A stretch of 36,510 nucleotides of DNA, from contig CABRHW010000021.1 in assembly GCA_902470765.1 (NCBI GenBank), forward strand, positions 1-36,510. Direction: 5' to 3'. Below, in pieces: positions 7,711-15,148 of the stretch. A model generated the notes under the pieces. It had not been told where the DNA came from and did not search any database. It saw only the letters and a list, made by a program, of their open reading frames with translations. This DNA is from an uncultured Collinsella sp. Its GTDB lineage: Bacteria > Actinomycetota > Coriobacteriia > Coriobacteriales > Coriobacteriaceae. The position numbers and the translations under genes were made by a program. Each line of letters starts with the position of its first letter. The stretch's first letter is position 1.

Positions 7711-9600
7711 ATGAACGGAGTTTTGCTCATGGTTGTGGCCGCGGCGGTGCTCGCCTGCGGCTATCTGGGCTACGGCCGCTGGCTGGCCAACAAGTGGGGC
7801 GTTGACAAAGAGGCCCTCACGCCGGCCAAGCGCATGAAGGACGGCAAGAGCTTCTCGCCCGTCTCCGCCTTTACCGCGTTCTCGCACCAGTTCAGCTCGA
7901 TCTGCGGTGCTGGCCCTGTCACGGGTACGATCGTCGCCATGGCCTTTGGCTGGCTGCCCGTCGTGCTCTGGGTCCTCGTCGGCGGCATCTTCTTTGGCGC
8001 CGTCCACGACTTTGGTGCTCTGTACGCTTCGATGAAGAACAACGGCAAGTCGCTCGCTCAGCTCATCGAGAAGTACATCGGCAAGACCGGCCGTCGCCTG
8101 TTCCTGCTGTTCTGCTGGCTGTTCTGCATCATCGTCATCGCCGCCTTCACCGACATGGTCTGCAAGACGTTCATGTTCACCCCGGCCGTTGACGCTTCTG
8201 GTGCTGCTACCGGTGCCATCGACTTCACCAAGTCCTATGCCGCCGGCTGCGCTGGTACCATCTCCATCCTGTTCACCTTCGTCGCTATCGCCTTTGGTTG
8301 GGCCCAGAAGAAGTTCAACCTCACCGGTGCTACCGAGTTCGTCACCGGCGTGGTCCTCATGGTTCTCATGTTTGCCGTCGGTATGCAGTTCCCGGTCTAC
8401 CTGGATAAGTTCCAGTGGTTCGCCGTCGTCATGGTCTACCTGGTCTTCGCTGGCGCTATGCCCATCCAGATGCTCAAGACCCCGCGTGACTACCTCACTT
8501 CCATCATGATGATCGTCATGATCGTTTGCGCTGTCCTCGGCATCGTCGTCCTGGGCGTCAACGGCCAGGCCACCATCACCGCTCCGGTCTTCACCGGCTT
8601 CTCCACTGCCTCCGGCATGATGTTCCCGGTCCTGTTCGTCTCCGTCGCTTGCGGTGCTCTCTCCGGTTTCCACAGCCTCGTTTCTTCCGGCACCTCTTCT
8701 AAGCAGGTCGAGAAGGAGCAGGACGCCGTCAAGGTCGGTTATGGCGCCATGATCGTCGAGTCCTTCGTCGGCATCCTTGCCATCATCGTCGCCGGCATCA
8801 TGTTCTCCGACATGAACACCGCCGGTACCGGCGCCCTCAACGCTGGCGTCGCTTCCACCCCGTTCCAGATCTTCGCCGCTGGTATCTCCCGCGGTATGCA
8901 GGCCTTCGGTGTTGACGGTACGCTCGCTACCGTCTTCATGACCATGAACGTTTCCGCTCTGGCCCTGACCTCGCTCGACGCCGTCGCCCGCATCGCCCGC
9001 ACCTCGTTCTCCGAGTTCTTTGCCCAGACCAACGACGCCCTGGCCATCGAGTCCAAGGCCGGCTACATGAAGGTTCTCGGCAACCCCTGGTTCGCCACGG
9101 TCGTCACCCTGCTTCCCGGTCTCGCCCTTGCCTTTGGTGGCTATGCCAACATCTGGCCGCTCTTTGGTGCTTCCAACCAGCTGCTCGGCGGTATGACCAT
9201 GATCACCCTCGCCGTGTTCTGCAAGTGCACCGGCCGCAAGGGCTGGATGCTCTACGTGCCCGTCGCCTTCCTGCTCTGCTGCACCTTCACCTCGCTGGTC
9301 CAGAGCGCCATGGGCTGCATGACCGCTGTCCAGGCTTACGGCTTCTTCGGCACCATCCCGGCTACCGCCACCACGGCCGCCGTCTCCGTCGCCGCCACCA
9401 AGGGCTTGCAGCTCGTTTTCGCCGTCCTGCTGATGGTCCTGGGCCTCATCGTCGCCGTCAACTGCCTCAAGGAGTTCTTCGGCAAGGAGGCCGGCTCCAT
9501 GCCTGATGAGGAGCCCGAGTGGTCCGAGATGGGCAAGGCCGAGTACGGTCGCGCCGCTGCCGCTGAAGCTCCTGCCGACGCCGAGGCCGCCAAGGCCTAG
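7711..9600 (+). CDS. cstA: Carbon starvation protein CstA-family transporter
   Basis: Polytopic inner-membrane protein of 629 aa with many hydrophobic segments along its length. Members of this family import pyruvate or peptides and are induced when carbon is limiting. Recognisable family features are the N-terminal GYLGYGRWLA, the KRMKDGKSFSPV stretch, HQFSSICGAGPVTG, FFGAVHDFGALYASM and GFHSLVSSGTSSKQ. The C terminus is a short charged, Ala-rich cytoplasmic tail. GAGGAGG precedes the ATG. Codon use is strongly C-ending compared with the neighbours, suggesting high expression. The leader with promoter palindrome, leader peptide candidate and terminator points to tight transcriptional control. 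The exact substrate (pyruvate, peptide or amino acid) cannot be read from the sequence. Confidence 0.92.
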   Translation: MNGVLLMVVAAAVLACGYLGYGRWLANKWGVDKEALTPAKRMKDGKSFSPVSAFTAFSHQFSSICGAGPVTGTIVAMAFGWLPVVLWVLVGGIFFGAVHDFGALYASMKNNGKSLAQLIEKYIGKTGRRLFLLFCWLFCIIVIAAFTDMVCKTFMFTPAVDASGAATGAIDFTKSYAAGCAGTISILFTFVAIAFGWAQKKFNLTGATEFVTGVVLMVLMFAVGMQFPVYLDKFQWFAVVMVYLVFAGAMPIQMLKTPRDYLTSIMMIVMIVCAVLGIVVLGVNGQATITAPVFTGFSTASGMMFPVLFVSVACGALSGFHSLVSSGTSSKQVEKEQDAVKVGYGAMIVESFVGILAIIVAGIMFSDMNTAGTGALNAGVASTPFQIFAAGISRGMQAFGVDGTLATVFMTMNVSALALTSLDAVARIARTSFSEFFAQTNDALAIESKAGYMKVLGNPWFATVVTLLPGLALAFGGYANIWPLFGASNQLLGGMTMITLAVFCKCTGRKGWMLYVPVAFLLCCTFTSLVQSAMGCMTAVQAYGFFGTIPATATTAAVSVAATKGLQLVFAVLLMVLGLIVAVNCLKEFFGKEAGSMPDEEPEWSEMGKAEYGRAAAAEAPADAEAAKA

Positions 9601-9640
9601 TCGGTCGGACGGGTTGAATCTCCCATCTATTTGACTCGGA

Positions 9641-9678
9641 AAGACCGGGTCCGCAATCAAGCGGACCCGGTCTTTTTT
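9641..9678 (+). terminator. Intrinsic terminator of cstA
   Basis: A perfect 14-bp stem (9641-9654 with 9661-9674), loop AATCAA, runs into a T tract. It ends the cstA transcript 40 nt after the stop codon. Confidence 0.93.
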
Positions 9679-9719
9679 CTTGTGAGAACAGGTGGTGCAA
9701 GGGCGTTCTCGCAGATGTT

Positions 9720-9749
9720 TTGCGTGGATAGGCTCGTGCGTTGTACCAT
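9720..9749 (+). promoter_or_regulatory. Putative promoter of the JetD-like gene
   Basis: TTGCGT (9720-9725) and TACCAT (9744-9749) with an 18-bp spacer lie between the cstA terminator and the GTG start at 9784. The match is moderate. Confidence 0.4.
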
Positions 9750-9783
9750 ATGGACGTATATGTGTGCATATGAAAGGGGCCCC

Positions 9784-11976
9784 GTGGCCAAGACGGTATA
9801 TTCCGATAATCAAAACAATGTCGATGCTCTGGCTGAGCGTCTGAGCAGCCAGACGTCGCTTTCTGCCGAGCGCGCCAAGCTGGTTGCCTACGACCTGCTC
9901 TGCCGCAAGGCGCTCAAGATTAAGTCGAGCGCGCTGGCGCAGATTTTCCGCTCCGTCGATAAGGAATGCGACACCAAGGCGATGCGCGATGAGCTTATCG
10001 CGGCAAATATCGTGACCAAGATCGAGGGTAGCGGCATTAACGGACGCCCGGCGTTCTATACCATCAATGTCGAGATCCGCGATGCCCAGGAGCAGCCTGC
10101 CGAGTCCGTCGAAGATTTTGTCGTCGAGGATTCCGCTGACGTGCCTGCTGTGGAAGAAGTTGCTCCGCGTGAGCATGTTGATACCGATGAGTTGCTCGAT
10201 GAGAACGTCGTGCGTGCCTTTACGGCCAAGGCAGGGCGCGGCGGTTTTGGCGGGGGTGGCAAGCGCGATGCGCAGCGTCGCGCCCAGCAGGAGCGCTTCC
10301 GTCGCGCCGTTGCTCAAAAGGGTGAGACGGATGCCGAGGCTGTTGAGAACGAGGTTGCTGCCGAGTCGCAGAGGCCCGCGAAGGAGCAAAAGCCCGTGGA
10401 GGCCCAGGAGCCCCAGCGTCGCCGTGGTGCCCACTTTAAGGCTGCGCAGCAGGATGTCGCGCATGAGGTTGAAGAGCCTTCCGAGGCTGCAGACGATGTT
10501 GAGGAGTCTGCCAAGAAGGCTCCGGGTTCGTGTCGTCCCGGCCGCGGTTTTGCGGGACGCGCGTATCCCGTAAGGCGTCAGGAGAAGGGCGAGCCGGCTT
10601 CGACCGCTCAGGCCGAGAAGGCCGAACAAACCGAGAAAACCGTTGAGCCGGCGGCTCGCGAACAGAAGCCTGTTGAGCCGCAGCTTGAGGTTGCTGCCGA
10701 GGCCAAGGGCGAGCAGCCTACTGATGGGCAGACGGAGCAGGGCGCGTCGAGCAGGCCTCGCCGCCGTCGCCATCGCGGGGGCCGCAGTTCCCATGCCGAG
10801 ACTGCAGCCGAGAAGACCACGCCGCAGGACGAGGATGCGAAGGCCGAGGTTTCTTCGGGGCAGCCTAAGCGCCAGCCGGCGAAGGAGAGCAAGTCCGATC
10901 GTCCGCAGAAGCAGGCGTCTATGCCGAAGCGCGAGCGCAATTCCCAAGGCGATTCTAAGCGCAGGTCTCAGAAGAAGCCGGAGTCTGCCGCAGTAGATGC
11001 TGCTGCCCAGCAGCCCGAGCCGGCCGTCCACGGCGAGGTATCGGCGTTTGCCCTTGCCCGCGTTTTAGGCAGGCAGCTGCTCAAAGTTGTCCCTACGCCT
11101 ACGGCGCTCTCTAAGATCAAGGAGCAGCAGACACAGATTGTAAAGGTCGAGGGCAAGGACGGCAAAAAGGCTCCGCAGCGCACTCAGCACAACGAGATGT
11201 CCAACCGCAAGATTGCCGAGGAAATCGCAATCATCCAGGCTTGGATCGAGCAAAACCGAGGTGCCGATACGCCGGTTGCCTCGCGCCGCCAGCGTGCCTA
11301 CCAGATTTTTAACGACGAGAAGGCTTTTGACGGCAAGCACGGTGAGCGCCTGATAAGGCGCATGACCGAAAAGGGCATCAGCATGCAGGCGATCAAGGTC
11401 GCCCCCAACCGCCCCGTGCACTTTACGGGTTTCTTTACGCTGGGCGCCGATAAGCCGTTCATTATGGTCGAGAACCTGGACACCTACGACGAGATCGTCA
11501 GGCTGCTGCGTGGCCGCAAGCACGCCAAGCTCTTTGGCATCAAGGTGGGCGGCGTGATTTTTGGCGGCGGATGCAAGGCGAGCGTCTCGCATGCCCTGGA
11601 CGATTATCTGGCCGAGATCGGCTATCGCTTTAACTACGTCTACTACGTGGGCGATATCGACCGCGAGGGCGCGCGCATCGTCGAGCAGGCTCGCAATGCC
11701 AATGTGGTTGAGATTCGCCTGCATGCCGGTATGTACCGCGCCATGCTCGCCGAGCATAAGCGTCGCGTGAAGGCCGGCGGCGAGTGCGAGCGCGCGGCTG
11801 CCAACCAGGGCGTGCCGCAGAACTTGGCGGCGACGATCAAGGATCTGCCCATGGTCACGCGCGTGCAGTTCCGCAATGTGCTACGTGAAGGCGGGCGCAT
11901 TCCGCAGGAGATTCTGATGACCGCCGACTATCGGGATGGCGACTCGGGAAGCTTCGACCGCATGCTGAACAACTAA
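9784..11976 (+). CDS. Orphan protein with C-terminal JetD/DUF2220-like Toprim domain and long disordered middle
   Basis: A 730-aa protein in three parts. Residues about 1-100 are helical, winged-helix-like and end in GRPAFYTINVE. Residues about 105-440 are low-complexity, rich in Glu, Lys, Arg, Pro, Gln and Ala, probably disordered. Residues about 500-730 resemble the C-terminal part of Wadjet JetD: SRRQRAYQIFNDEKAFD, then FIMVENLDTY, GGVIFGGG and YYVGDIDREGARIVEQ. Glu563 and Asp624-x-Asp626 are placed like the Toprim acidic triad of topoisomerase VI A and JetD nucleases. The frame is open from 9631, but that region holds the cstA terminator. The GTG at 9784, preceded by AAAGGGG, is the best start. 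It is a single-gene unit with no jetA, jetB or jetC beside it. Its function is unknown; DNA cleavage or topology sensing is inferred only from the domain. Confidence 0.7.
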   Translation: MAKTVYSDNQNNVDALAERLSSQTSLSAERAKLVAYDLLCRKALKIKSSALAQIFRSVDKECDTKAMRDELIAANIVTKIEGSGINGRPAFYTINVEIRDAQEQPAESVEDFVVEDSADVPAVEEVAPREHVDTDELLDENVVRAFTAKAGRGGFGGGGKRDAQRRAQQERFRRAVAQKGETDAEAVENEVAAESQRPAKEQKPVEAQEPQRRRGAHFKAAQQDVAHEVEEPSEAADDVEESAKKAPGSCRPGRGFAGRAYPVRRQEKGEPASTAQAEKAEQTEKTVEPAAREQKPVEPQLEVAAEAKGEQPTDGQTEQGASSRPRRRRHRGGRSSHAETAAEKTTPQDEDAKAEVSSGQPKRQPAKESKSDRPQKQASMPKRERNSQGDSKRRSQKKPESAAVDAAAQQPEPAVHGEVSAFALARVLGRQLLKVVPTPTALSKIKEQQTQIVKVEGKDGKKAPQRTQHNEMSNRKIAEEIAIIQAWIEQNRGADTPVASRRQRAYQIFNDEKAFDGKHGERLIRRMTEKGISMQAIKVAPNRPVHFTGFFTLGADKPFIMVENLDTYDEIVRLLRGRKHAKLFGIKVGGVIFGGGCKASVSHALDDYLAEIGYRFNYVYYVGDIDREGARIVEQARNANVVEIRLHAGMYRAMLAEHKRRVKAGGECERAAANQGVPQNLAATIKDLPMVTRVQFRNVLREGGRIPQEILMTADYRDGDSGSFDRMLNN

Positions 11977-11984
11977 ATTCCGCC

Positions 11985-12121
11985 GGCCCCGGGAGAGCGG
12001 GGACACCGGCTTAGGTTTCCTGCTCTACAGTCCTGCTCACGACGGAGGCCACATTAAGTGGCCTCCTGTTCGTGCGGAACTCGCGATAAACCTAAGCCGG
12101 TGTCCCCGCTCTCCCGGGGCC
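11985..12121. repeat. Four-way-junction inverted-repeat element, copy 2
   Basis: A perfect 34-bp outer stem (11985-12018 with 12088-12121) encloses the same core as copy 1: CCTGCTCTACAGTCCTGC, a 9-bp hairpin (12044-12052 with 12058-12066) with loop ATTAA, and GTGCGGAACTCGCGAT. In the hairpin, GAAGGCCAC of copy 1 has become GGAGGCCAC, with the matching change on the other arm. The outer arms share little sequence with copy 1. It begins 8 nt after the JetD-like gene stop codon and no T tract follows. Confidence 0.85.
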
Positions 12122-12153
12122 TGTCGTGGCTTGGCCGTTGCATGCGGCTCGCT

Positions 12154-12186
12154 TTTCGGAACGGGGCTGACGGACACGTTCCGAAA
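12154..12186. repeat. Short perfect hairpin
   Basis: TTTCGGAACG (12154-12163) pairs perfectly with CGTTCCGAAA (12177-12186) around a 13-nt loop. It lies between copy 2 of the four-way-junction element and the 230-bp inverted-repeat element. There is no T tract, so it is not an obvious terminator. Confidence 0.6.
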
Positions 12187-12224
12187 TCTACCACCGTCGC
12201 TGTACAGGGTGTCTATAAAGAGCC

Positions 12225-12454
12225 GTGGCCAAAAAACGGCAAATATGAGTACTGATACTCTTTTAGTAGCAGTAATTTTGACCACATTTAAGGTGATTTG
12301 ACGTGTCGATCGAGCAGATAAGCTGCCGTATCTCCTCAAGTGTTCATTAAAGGAAGACCTTGATGCGAATAAATCTTATTAAGATCTTCTTTTATTAACG
12401 AAAATAATGTAGCTACAACGGTAACAGTACTCATATTTGCCGTTTTTTGGCCAC
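12225..12454. mobile_element. 230-bp MITE-like element with 30-bp terminal inverted repeats
   Basis: Positions 12225-12254 and 12425-12454 are perfect inverted repeats of 30 bp. Pairing continues to 34 bp with one mismatch. The interior is clearly AT-richer than its surroundings, as in miniature inverted-repeat elements. No target-site duplication is evident and no transposase is present. Each arm contains an ATG, so inward-facing micro-ORFs start in both: 12245-12301 on the plus strand (18 aa, hydrophobic) and 12336-12434 on the minus strand (32 aa). Both begin Met-Ser-Thr because the arms are identical. Neither has a good ribosome binding site, so coding is doubtful. Confidence 0.6.
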
Positions 12455-12487
12455 AGTCCTTCGGAGGGTCCTCGAAAATAGTCCCGA

Positions 12488-12546
12488 GCCGGCACTTGGG
12501 GACGTTCCTATAATGTCGGCACTTAGGAGCGTCCCCAAGTGCCGGC
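12488..12546. repeat. REP-like hairpin
   Basis: A 22-bp stem (12488-12509 with 12525-12546), broken by a single G-T type mismatch, encloses a 15-nt loop that repeats part of the arm (GTCGGCACTT). It carries GGGGACGTTCCT-type wording seen in other extragenic hairpins. No T tract follows. Confidence 0.65.
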
Positions 12547-12560
12547 ACCGCGTCTGCCTG

Positions 12561-12803
12561 CGGCGGCCGCGCCCCGCTGCGTCGCTCCGCATCCTTGCGG
12601 GTTCGGATTCCTCCGCTTGGCGGCGTTGGCTCGATTTGCTTGACGTGAGGGGCTCTTGGCTGGTGTGGGACGGAGGGATTCCGCGTCCACCTGGTCGGCG
12701 GCCGCGCCCCGCTGCGTCGCTTCGCTCCTTGCGTGCTGCGCTGGAAAACGCTTCGCGTTTCCTCAGCTCCGCACCCTTGCGGGTTCGAATTCCTCCGCTT
12801 GCC
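12561..12803. repeat. Direct repeat pair carrying tRNA T-arm-like text
   Basis: An identical 26-bp segment occurs at 12561-12586 and 12696-12721. Both copies continue into a near-identical stretch resembling an inverted tRNA T-arm (GCGGGTTCGAATTCCTCC type; 12587-12618 and 12769-12803). The second copy has about 47 extra bases in between, containing a small hairpin. Between the copies, 12665-12682 repeats the end of the neighbouring tRNA-Gln. No gene is recognised in this stretch; the open frames over it are translations of repeats. Confidence 0.6.
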
Positions 12804-12805
12804 CA

Positions 12806-12843
12806 CAAGAAAGCGCCCTGGGCCGTTATGGGCTTAGGGCGCT
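12806..12843 (-). terminator. Terminator of tRNA-Gln
   Basis: On the minus strand an 8-bp stem AGCGCCCT/AGGGCGCT (12836-12843 with 12812-12819) is followed by TTTCTT. It lies about 10 nt past the tRNA 3' end. Confidence 0.65.
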
Positions 12844-12852
12844 CAGTTTTAA

Positions 12853-12927
12853 TGGCTGGGACGGAGGGATTCGAACCCCCAACAGCCGGCACCAAAAACC
12901 GGAGTTCTACCGTTGAACTACGTCCCA
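12853..12927 (-). tRNA. tRNA-Gln (anticodon TTG)
   Basis: The minus strand folds as a complete tRNA. It has a 7-bp acceptor TGGGACG/CGTCCCA, a D-arm with AACGGT, and an anticodon stem CCGGT/GCCGG. The 7-nt loop TTTTGGT puts TTG at the anticodon, and the T-arm carries GGTTCGAATCC. The discriminator is G at 12856, and CCA is encoded at 12853-12855. It lies 38 nt after the peptidoglycan-binding gene on the same strand and may be co-transcribed with it or use its own promoter. Confidence 0.95.
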
Positions 12928-12965
12928 ATGTGTGGTGTTGCCCAAAAGCAACTCGTCTAGTTTAC

Positions 12966-13871
12966 CTAATCTGCGAGGGCATCGCAAACGCCGTCGAGTA
13001 GGCGTACGGCGAGCGTCTGCGCGTCGCTGGCCGTGAAGGTGCCGTTGTAGCGCGTCATGCCCGTGAGCTCAATGCGAATGCGAGCCGGCTTCTGCTGCGC
13101 GGCGACATTGGCGGTGCGGATGCGCTGGGCCAGGTTGTGGCACTCGGCGAGGGCAATTGTGGCGCGTGGCGCGGCGTCGGCGGGCAGCTCGTCGCTTGCG
13201 ATCTCGAGCACCAGGTCAACGTCGGTTGGGACCTCGGAGTCGCAGAGCATCATGCCGCTGTTGTCGGTCGTTGCCGTGGCGATATTCCACATGCGCGACG
13301 CAACACTGCGCGCGATGGGGTCCTCGCCGATAACGGCAATCTGGAAGCGCTCGAGCACGTTGGCGGCGCGAGCAAAACCGATGCGGGACTCGGCCTCGGT
13401 GACCGAGGGCTTGCCCTCCCACACATGGTGCAGGCGGTTGATGTAGGCGTAGGTGTCCTGGAAGGCCATGCCGTCGGCAAACAGGCCGACATTTTCCTGG
13501 AACTGCTGCAGGGCGGCCTCGGTATGCGGACCAAAGTAGCCGTCGTCTTCACCACAGGCAAAGCCCAAAACGTTGAGAGCGCGCTGCAGGGCCTGCACAT
13601 CGGCGCCATGGAAATTGGGCATGCGCAGATAGAGAGTGCGGTCGCCCAGCTTATACGAAGCGTCTACAAGGGCGCTCCAGCAGGGGATATCGACGGCATG
13701 ACCGGCAGCAAGGCCGCTGTCGAGCCTGAAGGTGCTGACGGCCTGCTCAGTGGTGGCTCCAAAGTACTTGTCGGTGACTTCGGCGGCATCAATCGTGTAG
13801 CCGAGCTGCAGGAGACGAGACTGCACGTCCTCGACGGCTGCTCCTTGCATGCCCGTTGTAATAGGTTCCAT
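12966..13871 (-). CDS. Peptidoglycan-binding protein, CwlM-like with degenerate amidase half
   Basis: A 301-aa protein with two putative peptidoglycan_binding_1 repeats, about residues 5-60 (VEDVQSRLLQLGY ... YFGATTEQAVSTFR) and 80-135 (VQALQRALNVLGF ... YFGPHTEAALQQFQ). A C-terminal region of about 130 residues follows. The layout of two binding domains and an amidase-sized C-terminal half recalls actinobacterial CwlM, a non-secreted regulator of peptidoglycan precursor synthesis. No signal peptide is visible and I cannot see the zinc-ligand set of an active amidase_3 domain, which favours a regulatory role; this part is inference. AAAGGGG precedes the start. Neighbours are a polyprenyl synthetase upstream and tRNA-Gln downstream. 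Confidence 0.7.
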   Translation of the reverse strand: MEPITTGMQGAAVEDVQSRLLQLGYTIDAAEVTDKYFGATTEQAVSTFRLDSGLAAGHAVDIPCWSALVDASYKLGDRTLYLRMPNFHGADVQALQRALNVLGFACGEDDGYFGPHTEAALQQFQENVGLFADGMAFQDTYAYINRLHHVWEGKPSVTEAESRIGFARAANVLERFQIAVIGEDPIARSVASRMWNIATATTDNSGMMLCDSEVPTDVDLVLEIASDELPADAAPRATIALAECHNLAQRIRTANVAAQQKPARIRIELTGMTRYNGTFTASDAQTLAVRLLDGVCDALAD

Positions 13872-14009
13872 GAACGAACCCCTTTCGGCGTACCATTCGT
13901 ACTATTTGAGCGTCTGTCGGATAGACAACGCAAAGGGATGCATAAACATGCACTCAACAGTGTAGCAAGTTGTGCCTAAATACGCTGCTGACAGGTTTTA
14001 TAACCCCCG

Positions 14010-15035
14010 TTAGTTAAGACGCTCCACAAAGAAATCTGCCATGGAGAGGAACAGCTCGCGTGCGTGCGGATCAAGCTCAACGTTCTCGATGGCCGCTTTG
14101 GCCTTAGCGGTCAGGTCGAGCGCGTAAGTGTGGGCGTAATCGATGGAGCCGGTCTCCTGGAAGATCTCCACGGCGCGTGCGAGCTGCGCGGGATCATCGG
14201 TGCCCGAGGAAAGAATCGCCTCGACCTCGTCGTGGTGGCGCTCATCAGAGAGGGCGTGTACGGCGACAAGCGTGCGCTTGCCCTCGGTGATGTCGGTGCG
14301 GAAGTCCTTGTTGGCGGCTTCCTTAGTGCCGACAAGGTTGAGCAGGTCGTCCTGAATCTGAAAGGCGAGGCCCGTGTGCAGGCCAAAGGCGCGCAGCGCT
14401 TCGATTTGCTCATCGCTGCCGCCGCCGATAATGGCCCCGGCGGCAAGCGGCGTGGCTCCGCTGTAAAACGCGGTCTTGTGCGTCGCCATGTCCAGGTAGT
14501 CATCAACCGAGATATCAAAGCGCCCGTCACGGACCCAACCCAGGTCGAGCGCTTGACCCTCGATGGTGCGGACGATCATCTCGGTAAGCTCGTGGAGCAC
14601 ACGCAGCTTCACGTCGGACTCCAGCGTGGGGTCGTCGAGAACCGTCTTGGTGACCATGGTGAGCGCCAGGTCGCCACAATTGATGGCAAGGCCCGTGCCC
14701 TCGGTAAGGTGCATGCAGGGCTTACCTCGACGAAGCTGTCCGTTGTCGGCGATGTCGTCATGGATAAGCGCTCCCGACTGAAAGTGCTCGATAGCTGCCG
14801 CCGCGCTGCGGGCGCTCTCAAAGCTGCCACCTACCGCGGTGGCGGCGAGCATGCAGATGAGCGGGCGGTGGCGCTTGCCGGCATTGGCCGTAAATGTCGA
14901 GAGCGGGGTATACAGGTAGCGCTCGATATCGGCAGAGGTCGCCTGTCCGTCAAAGAACGTGGCCAGATAGTCGTTGATCTGGTCAAAGTGCTGGGCTAAA
15001 AAGCTGGTAAACGGACTGGACACGGGTTCTCGCAT
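14010..15035 (-). CDS. Polyprenyl (trans-isoprenyl) diphosphate synthase
   Basis: Chain-elongating prenyltransferase condensing isopentenyl diphosphate onto an allylic primer, for quinone side chains or other long-chain lipids. Both Asp-rich regions are present: IHDDIADNGQLRRGKP around residue 92 and FQIQDDLLNL around residue 230. GKRHRPLICMLAA near the N terminus is typical of the family. The 341 aa length fits long-chain synthases such as heptaprenyl or octaprenyl diphosphate synthase, but chain length cannot be assigned by eye. Upstream AAGAAAGA is a weak ribosome binding site. No terminator separates it from the peptidoglycan-binding gene 138 nt downstream. Confidence 0.9.
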   Translation of the reverse strand: MREPVSSPFTSFLAQHFDQINDYLATFFDGQATSADIERYLYTPLSTFTANAGKRHRPLICMLAATAVGGSFESARSAAAAIEHFQSGALIHDDIADNGQLRRGKPCMHLTEGTGLAINCGDLALTMVTKTVLDDPTLESDVKLRVLHELTEMIVRTIEGQALDLGWVRDGRFDISVDDYLDMATHKTAFYSGATPLAAGAIIGGGSDEQIEALRAFGLHTGLAFQIQDDLLNLVGTKEAANKDFRTDITEGKRTLVAVHALSDERHHDEVEAILSSGTDDPAQLARAVEIFQETGSIDYAHTYALDLTAKAKAAIENVELDPHARELFLSMADFFVERLN

Positions 15036-15148
15036 TCTTTCTTAGGTTGCATCGTTGCGGTGTGCAGATACCATATTGCCACATTGGAGTTGCCGGCGCG
15101 TCTGTTTTGGCGATTTGGGGAAACGGGACGCGTGCGCGTGCCGGCTGC

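Noticed and set aside
9631..9783. N-terminal extension of the JetD-like protein to 9631
   Set aside because: This stretch contains the cstA terminator and the likely promoter; the GTG at 9784 has a proper ribosome binding site.
7552..11031. A 1159-codon open frame on the minus strand opposite cstA and the JetD-like gene
   Set aside because: It runs antisense across two well-supported genes, their terminator and promoter, and consists of low-complexity Leu/Arg then Gly/Asp/Glu runs mirroring codon bias of the real genes. It has no start signal.
12431..13001. Open frames across the tRNA-Gln region on both strands
   Set aside because: They translate the tRNA gene and the nearby repeats and have no independent support.
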